Made by a program: the position numbers and the translations under genes. The notes beneath the pieces are model-generated. The model was not told the origin of the DNA. It did no database searches and worked only from the letters and a program-made list of their open reading frames with translations. From assembly GCA_029838215.1 (NCBI GenBank), contig JALGVI010000001.1, positions 1 through 64,000 on the forward strand: DNA of 64,000 nucleotides. The letters are read 5' to 3'. The DNA comes from Candidatus Helarchaeota archaeon (GTDB taxonomy: Archaea; Asgardarchaeota; Lokiarchaeia; Helarchaeales; RDOG01). This document shows, piece after piece, positions 58,140-64,000 of the stretch; the first letter of the stretch is position 1, and the number at the start of each line of letters is the position of its first letter.

Positions 58140-58718
58140 ATGGGCAGACCCGAAATGATCCAAGAAGAAATTCCCATTCCAGAAAAGATCACGGTTGCAT
58201 TAGACGGCAAAATCATTTCCATAGAAGGTTCTAGCGGCAAAATCGTTAAAGATTTTTCTCATGCTAAGAATGTTGACATGGAAGTTAAGGATGATAAGAT
58301 AATTCTTATAACTTATTATCCAAAAAAGAAGGACGTTGCACTCATTGGAACCCTCAAATCCTTAATTAAGAACACGTTTTTAGGGCTGCTTGAAGGACCT
58401 TATATCGTTAAATTGAAGATTGTCTATTCTCATTTCCCGATCAACGTCTCCGTAAAGGGACCTGAAATCCTTATCGAGAATTTTTTGGGCGAGCGAGCTC
58501 CACGACGTGTTGTTAATAAATACAAGGATGTTGCAGTTCGGGTCGAAAAAGATGATGTTATTGTTAAAGGAGTAGATAAGGAGAGAGTAGGACAAGTGGC
58601 TGCAGATATCAGAAGAGCTACAAAAATCAAGAATAAAGATCCCCGAACATTTCAAGATGGAATTTATCCTTATCAAAAATTATTAGCAGAAAAAGAGATC
58701 TGGTCTCTCAAATTTTAA
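58140..58718 (+). CDS. rpl6: 50S ribosomal protein L6
   Basis: 192 aa; IPEKITVALDGKIISIEGSSGKIVKDFSHAKNV, GPYIVKLKIVYSHFPINVSVKGPEILIENFLGERAPR. Confidence 0.97.
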   Translation: MGRPEMIQEEIPIPEKITVALDGKIISIEGSSGKIVKDFSHAKNVDMEVKDDKIILITYYPKKKDVALIGTLKSLIKNTFLGLLEGPYIVKLKIVYSHFPINVSVKGPEILIENFLGERAPRRVVNKYKDVAVRVEKDDVIVKGVDKERVGQVAADIRRATKIKNKDPRTFQDGIYPYQKLLAEKEIWSLKF

Positions 58719-58731
58719 AGGGCTGTAAAAA

Positions 58732-59181
58732 ATGGCTGAAAAAGAAAGGCTTCTCAAGTTACGAAAAAAAATGACGGCAAAACGCCCAAAATTCGTTCGA
58801 TGTGAAAGTTGGCGATATACTAGAGTAAAGTCAACTTGGAAACGCCCTATCGGGATTGATAGTCGAATGAGGCGAAAAGAAAAAGGCGTGGCAAGAACAG
58901 TAAATGTAGGATATAGAGGTCCTAAGAAGGTCCGCGGGTTGCATCCTACTGGCTTGGAAGAAGTGCTAATTCATAATTTAAAAGAATTAGAGGGACTACA
59001 CCGCAAGAAGCACATCGTCAAGATTGCGAGAACCGTAGGTGGAGCAAAAGCTTCAAAAATCATTGAGAAAGCCGACCACATGGGAATTCTAATTGCAAAT
59101 CCAGGAAAATACAAAATGATAGAAGAAGAACTCTTGATTACCCCAGAGATGCGAGAACTAGAAGAACTCACGGAGGAATAA
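58732..59181 (+). CDS. rpl32e: 50S ribosomal protein L32e
   Basis: 149 aa; FVRCESWRYTRVKSTWKRPIGIDSRMRRKEKG, GYRGPKKVRGLHPTGLEEVLIHNLKELE. Confidence 0.97.
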   Translation: MAEKERLLKLRKKMTAKRPKFVRCESWRYTRVKSTWKRPIGIDSRMRRKEKGVARTVNVGYRGPKKVRGLHPTGLEEVLIHNLKELEGLHRKKHIVKIARTVGGAKASKIIEKADHMGILIANPGKYKMIEEELLITPEMRELEELTEE

Positions 59182-59183
59182 AA

Positions 59184-59636
59184 ATGAAAGTAAATGTCCA
59201 ACGTGCAATGGCTGCAAGAGTTTTGAAAGTAGGTGTCAATCGAGTATGGATTGACCCGGAACGGGACGAAGAGGTAGCTATGGCCATCACGCGAAACGAT
59301 ATTCGCGGTCTGATTAATGATGGAGCCATAAAAAAAAGATATAAACGTGGTGTAAGTCGAGCGAGAGCAAGAGCCGTTCATCAAAAAAAGAAGCAACAAA
59401 AAAGACGTGGTGAAGGTAGTCGTAAGGGTAAAAAAACCGCCAAGATCTCTCGAAAACAAGCTTGGATTTTAAGAATTCGTCCGATCCGAAAAGAACTCAA
59501 GCGTTTACGCGCTCGCAGATCGATCACTCCAACAGTTTATCGAAAATTATATTTATTAGCCAGCGGTGGCACATTTCGTAACGTTTCTCACCTAACAAGA
59601 TACATTACGGAAAAGAAACTCTTTAGGAGACGATAA
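59184..59636 (+). CDS. rpl19e: 50S ribosomal protein L19e
   Basis: 150 aa; QRAMAARVLKVGVNRVWIDPERDEEVAMAITRNDIRGLINDGAIKKRYKRGVSRARAR. Confidence 0.97.
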   Translation: MKVNVQRAMAARVLKVGVNRVWIDPERDEEVAMAITRNDIRGLINDGAIKKRYKRGVSRARARAVHQKKKQQKRRGEGSRKGKKTAKISRKQAWILRIRPIRKELKRLRARRSITPTVYRKLYLLASGGTFRNVSHLTRYITEKKLFRRR

Positions 59637-59638
59637 AA

Positions 59639-60232
59639 GTGGCAAAAGGACCGAGATATCGCGTTTATTTCCGCAGAAGAAGAGCTGGAAAAACGGACTT
59701 CTATTATCGAAGAAGGCTGCTTAGTTCAAGAATACCGCGTTTCATTGTCAGGAAATCATTGAAATATATTAGCATTCAAATTGCCGAAGCAGAATTAATC
59801 GGAGACAAAATTCTAATTTCAACGCACTCCAGCGAATTAAAAAAGAAATATAATTGGCCTTATGGTGGTAAAAACATCCCTGCGGCATATTTAACGGGAT
59901 TGCTTGCGGGATATAAAGCTCAAAAGGCAAAAATCGAAAAAGCCATCTTGGACATCGGTATTTATCGTCCAATCGTGAATTCCAAGTTATTTGCAGCCCT
60001 GAAGGGAGCAGTCGATTCTGGGTTTGACATTCCACACGGTGAAAATATCTTTCCTTCGGATGATCGCATCGCCGGAAAAGATATCGAGAATTATGCAAAA
60101 ATGTTATCTGAACAAGAATCAGAAGAGAAACCAAATCAATTTTCTCTTTACTACAAGAATAAAGCAGATCCAAGAAAAATATCTGCCACTTTTGAAAAAG
60201 TTAAACAACAAATCATTAAGGATTATTCATGA
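59639..60232 (+). CDS. rpl18: 50S ribosomal protein L18
   Basis: 197 aa; MAKGPRYRVYFRRRRAGKTDFYYRRRLLSSRIPRFIVRKSLKYISIQIAEAE. Confidence 0.97.
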   Translation: MAKGPRYRVYFRRRRAGKTDFYYRRRLLSSRIPRFIVRKSLKYISIQIAEAELIGDKILISTHSSELKKKYNWPYGGKNIPAAYLTGLLAGYKAQKAKIEKAILDIGIYRPIVNSKLFAALKGAVDSGFDIPHGENIFPSDDRIAGKDIENYAKMLSEQESEEKPNQFSLYYKNKADPRKISATFEKVKQQIIKDYS

Positions 60233-60243
60233 AGGTATAACTC

Positions 60244-60891
60244 ATGGCTCAGAGAAATAGGACTTTTGAAGTCGAAGAATGGAAACCAAAGACACGTTTA
60301 GGCAAGTTAGTTAAAGACGGGTACATAACTTCAATTGAAGAGATTTTCCAGAATTGCATGACTATAAAAGAGCCTGAAATCGTTGATATTTTGATTCCAG
60401 AAGGATTACAGGAAGAAGTTCTTGATATTAATTTAGTTCAAAAACAATCTGATGCAGGACAAAAATCACAATTTAAGACAACAGTCGTTATTGGAAACGA
60501 AAACGGCTATATTGGAATTGGAGAAGCAAAAAACATGGAAATTGGTCCTGCGATTAGAGCAGCAATATCAAATGCAAAATTAAATCTCATTCCCGTCCGC
60601 AGAGGTTGTGGAAGCTGGGAATGCACCTGCGGTGGTCCACATTCTCTTCCTTTCACGGTGGAAGGAAAATCAGGAAGCGTGAGATTAAAATTATTCCCCG
60701 CTCCGAGAGGATTAGGACTCGTAGTTGCAAAGATCCCGGCAATCGTGTTAAGACTAGCCGGCATTAAAGATGTATGGTCACATTCAAAAGGTCATACAAA
60801 AGCAACCATCAATTTTGCAAAAGCAACTTACAATGCTTTGAAAAACACGTATAAAATCATGTCCAAGGAATTGGACTGGGAAGTTTCTTGA
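60244..60891 (+). CDS. rps5: 30S ribosomal protein S5
   Basis: 215 aa; KTTVVIGNENGYIGIGEAKNMEIGPAIRAAISNAKLNLIPVRRGCGSWECTCGGPHSLPFTVEGKSGSVRLKLFPAPRGLGLV. Confidence 0.97.
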   Translation: MAQRNRTFEVEEWKPKTRLGKLVKDGYITSIEEIFQNCMTIKEPEIVDILIPEGLQEEVLDINLVQKQSDAGQKSQFKTTVVIGNENGYIGIGEAKNMEIGPAIRAAISNAKLNLIPVRRGCGSWECTCGGPHSLPFTVEGKSGSVRLKLFPAPRGLGLVVAKIPAIVLRLAGIKDVWSHSKGHTKATINFAKATYNALKNTYKIMSKELDWEVS

Positions 60892-60910
60892 AAAAAAGGT
60901 GATATAAGAA

Positions 60911-61408
60911 ATGGCAGCCCAAAAGGCGATGGATAGAACAGAAAGGTTAGCAATAATTCGAATCCGAGGTAACGTTGGTGTCCGAAGAAGCATTCGCGAT
61001 ACGTTACAAATGTTCCGCCTATTTCGAGTTAATCATGCCGTAATTATTGACAACCGCAAGAGTTACATGGGCATGCTTAAAAAAACAAAGGATTATATAA
61101 CGTGGGGCAAGATAAACCGTGAGAGTCTCATCGAATTATTGCGAAAACGAGGAAAGTTGATCGGAAACGTAGATCTTACGGATGAATACGTGCAAAAATT
61201 TACGAGGTTTAAAAGCATTGAGGAGTTTGCCGATGCTCTAATGAATTTTGAAGTTGAATTAAAAGACCTCCCCCATTTAAAACCCGTATTTCGATTACGA
61301 CCTCCAAAAAACGGATTTAAAAAGAAGAAGAAACGCCCTTACCACGATAAGGGTGAACTGGGTAATCGGGACGAAGAAATAAATGAATTATTGATGAGAA
61401 TGGTATAG
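60911..61408 (+). CDS. rpl30: 50S ribosomal protein L30
   Basis: 165 aa; LAIIRIRGNVGVRRSIRDTLQMFRLFRVNHAVII, YITWGKINRESLIELLRKRGKLIG. Confidence 0.97.
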   Translation: MAAQKAMDRTERLAIIRIRGNVGVRRSIRDTLQMFRLFRVNHAVIIDNRKSYMGMLKKTKDYITWGKINRESLIELLRKRGKLIGNVDLTDEYVQKFTRFKSIEEFADALMNFEVELKDLPHLKPVFRLRPPKNGFKKKKKRPYHDKGELGNRDEEINELLMRMV

Positions 61409-61422
61409 AGGAGATAGAAAAA

Positions 61423-61830
61423 GTGGTAGTTAGAAAGAAAAAACGTATTTCGAGGTTTCGCGGCTCCCGCACTCACGGTTATGGTCGTGTTGGACAGCAT
61501 CGTAAAAAAGGACAGCAAGGAGGGAGCGGCATGACTGGTTTAAAAAAGCATAAATGGATATGGACAGTCAAGTACGGAAAAGACTACTTCGGAAAACATG
61601 GATTCGTACCAAAAACCTCAACCATAAATAAAGTCATTAATTTAGGGGAGGTATCAGAATTGGCCGCTAAACACTCATTAACCGAAATCAACGTGAAAGA
61701 CTTTGGTTACGATAAAGTCTTGGGAAAAGGTAAATTGACCCAACCCTTAATCATCAAAGCAACGTTATTTTCAAAACAAGCTCTTGCAAAAATCGAAGAA
61801 GTGGGCGGAAAAGCCATCAGTCCTGAATGA
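61423..61830 (+). CDS. rpl15: 50S ribosomal protein L15
   Basis: 135 aa; RKKKRISRFRGSRTHGYGRVGQHRKKGQQGGSGMTGLKKHKW. Confidence 0.97.
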   Translation: MVVRKKKRISRFRGSRTHGYGRVGQHRKKGQQGGSGMTGLKKHKWIWTVKYGKDYFGKHGFVPKTSTINKVINLGEVSELAAKHSLTEINVKDFGYDKVLGKGKLTQPLIIKATLFSKQALAKIEEVGGKAISPE

Positions 61831-63515
61831 TTTCTTGGAGAACCAAAATGACAAGTTTATTTCTTAAAGCTTTATCTCCACTCATACGGATCACGCCCGA
61901 GGTTAAGCCTCCAGAGCGAGAGGTAAGTTTTAAGGAAAAAGTAGCATGGACTATCGTCGTTTTAGTATTATTCTTGATCATGTCAAACACGCCATTATTT
62001 GGCATTCCAAGAAATGCAGGAACGGATTATTTCTTCTGGTGGCGTGTATTGCTCGCATCTAGTAAGGGTACCTTGATGGAGTTAGGGATTAGTCCAATCG
62101 TTACAGCAGGACTCATAATGCAGATGCTCGCCGGATCGCAAATAATAGGTGTTGATTTCAACGATCCGGAAGATCGAGTTCTCTTTACAGGTGCCCAAAA
62201 AGTGATGGCCATCATTCTAACATTAGTCCAAATAGTTGCCTACTTGATGTTCGGAGCATTTGGAACATTACAACTCGATCAAATCGTTTTTGTCTTCATT
62301 CAATTATTTGCCGCAGGAATAGTTGTCATACTACTTGATGAGCTGTTACAGAAAGGTTGGGGGCTTGGAAGTGGAGTTAGTCTTTTTATTGCCGCGGGTG
62401 TTTGTCAAACAATCATATATGGAATGTTCTCCCCGATTCCAGCCTCTGGAGATGATAACTTACCCACGGGTATCTTCATTGCTTTAATCACCATGATATT
62501 TGCTAACTTATCGGGGCAAACCAGTCATTTCATATCGGGACCAGACCCCAGCACGCCAATCGCTGTTCCTAACACGTTCGATACAATTTGGTTACAGCGT
62601 CCTTGGAACCCTACTGCTTCTCTCAATCCCTTTGAGAATTTATATTTGAACATGCAATCCGTGAATCCCAATCTTCCCACGTTCATGGGATTTTTTGCGA
62701 CGATTGGTGTTTTTATTGTCGTGATATGGCTTGAAAGCGTGCGGATCGAGATACCGCTACAATATACCAGGTACCGTGGATTTAAAGGCAAGTATCCAAT
62801 CAAATTGCTGTACGTTTCAAACATACCTGTAATTTTAGTTCAAGCGTTATATGCTAATTTGTTATTCTTCTCTCAGATCATATGGGGGATTTTTGCATCT
62901 TCCAGTTCAATTTTTAGAAATACGCCCATTGGATATATCGTCATGCTTTTCGCTAATTTCGATAGTAACATACCTTCGGCACAAGGAGGTTTCTTTCTCA
63001 ATCCCATGCCAAGTTTCATATATTTTCTCACGCCGCCGCGCGGTCTGAATTATATATTTGGCGATGTATATGGATATCAATTAGGGATGGCGTTGTTCGG
63101 ACCTGCTGCGGCTCCAATCTTTGCGATGTTGGTGGGATTATTGCGAGCTTCTCTTTACACTCTAATCCTTGTTGTTCTTTGTGTATGGTTTGCAAAGGTA
63201 TGGATTGAGGTTTCAGGAATAGCGCCACGAGATGTTGCAGGACAGATTCTCAATGCTGGGTTGATGGTGCCCGGCTTCAGGCAGAATCCGCGAATTCTCG
63301 AAAAAATCTTGGAAAGGTACATTCCAACCGTCACGGTTATTGGGGGTATCATCGTTGGTGTTGTGGCGGCATTTGCCGATTTCTTCGGTGCCCTTGGAAC
63401 AGGCATGGGTGTTTTATTGACAGTAGGCATAATATATCAATATTATCAGATCATAGCTCAAGAGCAATTTGCAGTCGAATATCCCGGATTGCGAACACTT
63501 TTAGGCATGGAATAA
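61827..63515 (+). CDS. secY: Protein translocase subunit SecY (start possibly 61848)
   Basis: 562 aa; multi-TM; ISPIVTAGLIMQMLAGSQIIGVDFNDPEDRVLFTGAQKVMAIIL, DELLQKGWGLGSGVSLFIAAGVCQ. Confidence 0.97.
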   Translation: MISWRTKMTSLFLKALSPLIRITPEVKPPEREVSFKEKVAWTIVVLVLFLIMSNTPLFGIPRNAGTDYFFWWRVLLASSKGTLMELGISPIVTAGLIMQMLAGSQIIGVDFNDPEDRVLFTGAQKVMAIILTLVQIVAYLMFGAFGTLQLDQIVFVFIQLFAAGIVVILLDELLQKGWGLGSGVSLFIAAGVCQTIIYGMFSPIPASGDDNLPTGIFIALITMIFANLSGQTSHFISGPDPSTPIAVPNTFDTIWLQRPWNPTASLNPFENLYLNMQSVNPNLPTFMGFFATIGVFIVVIWLESVRIEIPLQYTRYRGFKGKYPIKLLYVSNIPVILVQALYANLLFFSQIIWGIFASSSSIFRNTPIGYIVMLFANFDSNIPSAQGGFFLNPMPSFIYFLTPPRGLNYIFGDVYGYQLGMALFGPAAAPIFAMLVGLLRASLYTLILVVLCVWFAKVWIEVSGIAPRDVAGQILNAGLMVPGFRQNPRILEKILERYIPTVTVIGGIIVGVVAAFADFFGALGTGMGVLLTVGIIYQYYQIIAQEQFAVEYPGLRTLLGME

Positions 63516-63540
63516 GATTAAATTTGAAATTAGGTGAGTA

Positions 63541-64000
63541 ATGAAAATGGAATCAAAATACAAATGGTTAATTGGTATTGCATGTGTGATTTTATTCACG
63601 ATCATTTTCTTCATTGCAGCGAATCCTTACATCAATCCCGTAATGATACCGTTTTGGTCAAGTATCCAGTCTTTTTTTCGCTCAAACTTTCTTGCTTCGT
63701 TCTTTTCGGTGATATTATATGCTTTTTTATTGGCTTTGATAACAAACCTACTCACTCGATCGATAGTCGACGTGAAACGAATGAAACGCTATACTACAGA
63801 AATCAACAAATGGAAAGAACAAGAGAAACGAGCAAAAGCCTTACGTGAAAAAGGACTTTTCGATAAAAAATTAGAAATAAAGGTAAAAAGAAAAAAGAAA
63901 TATATAGAGAAAATTCAGAGAAGTATGGCAACGGAACGCATGAAACCAACCGTCATCACTTTCGTGCCTTTTATTATTTTGTTCTTAATTTTAAATTACT
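63541..64000 (+). CDS. EMC3/TMCO1-like (DUF106, Oxa1 superfamily) membrane protein, truncated by the window end
   Basis: Read directly from ATG 63541: MKMESKYKWLIGIACVILFTIIFFIAANPYINPVMIPFWSSIQSFFRSNFLASFFSVILYAFLLALITNLLTRSIVDVKRMKRYTTEINKWKEQEKRAKALREKGLFDKKLEIKVKRKKKYIEKIQRSMATERMKPTVITFVPFIILFLILNY. The track ORF at 63534-63848 is the wrong frame. Confidence 0.92.
   Translation, partial: MKMESKYKWLIGIACVILFTIIFFIAANPYINPVMIPFWSSIQSFFRSNFLASFFSVILYAFLLALITNLLTRSIVDVKRMKRYTTEINKWKEQEKRAKALREKGLFDKKLEIKVKRKKKYIEKIQRSMATERMKPTVITFVPFIILFLILNY

Noticed and set aside
63534-63848. 104-aa ORF from the track after secY
   Set aside because: Wrong frame; the ATG at 63541 in another frame encodes an EMC3/DUF106 protein that runs off the window end.
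1-64000. CRISPR arrays, insertion sequences, tRNA or rRNA genes
   Set aside because: No regularly spaced repeat-spacer array, transposase-like ORF, or tRNA cloverleaf/T-loop signature was convincing by eye; a tRNAscan/ISfinder/CRT run would be decisive.

Overview
This is an archaeal chromosome segment (AT-rich; a plausible but unproven Asgard-type lineage). It has three parts. (1) Ribosomal and translation blocks sit at both ends. The left end has S10, then L12-L10-L1-L11, a bacterial-type aspartyl-tRNA synthetase and a PUA-containing NSUN-like methyltransferase. The right end has S19-L22-S3-L29-Rpp29-S17-L14-L24-S4e-L5-S14-S8-L6-L32e-L19e-L18-S5-L30-L15-SecY-EMC3/DUF106. (2) A tightly packed operon at about 12.5-20.2 kb (possibly to 21.3 kb) looks metabolic and is led by a PadR-type regulator. 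It encodes two paralogous V4R-like Cys proteins, an orphan 393-aa protein, a 3-hydroxyacyl-CoA dehydrogenase-like protein, an MBL hydrolase, an isocitrate-lyase-superfamily C-C lyase (KRCGH motif) and a LeuC/LeuD-type hydro-lyase pair. Its promoter carries four TACGTA palindromes spaced exactly 11 bp apart. This is the best candidate for an undescribed system, possibly analogous to the dimethylmaleate hydratase / dimethylmalate lyase end of nicotinate fermentation. (3) A glycan-assembly island of about 28 kb (20.2-48.4 kb) has RmlABCD-type genes, a WbpB/WbpE/WbpD-like trio, many GT2/GT4 glycosyltransferases, a Wzx-like flippase, a Sec11-type signal peptidase, a nucleotidyltransferase-fold protein and an alkaline-phosphatase-superfamily protein. 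Other items are a compositionally distinct protein with nine 26-aa LRV-type repeats, a pair of paralogous small membrane proteins with oppositely charged C-termini, and two genes whose conserved N-termini lie upstream of any canonical start codon. I saw no convincing tRNA, rRNA, CRISPR array or insertion sequence. All family calls come from reading motifs by eye; no database search was run.
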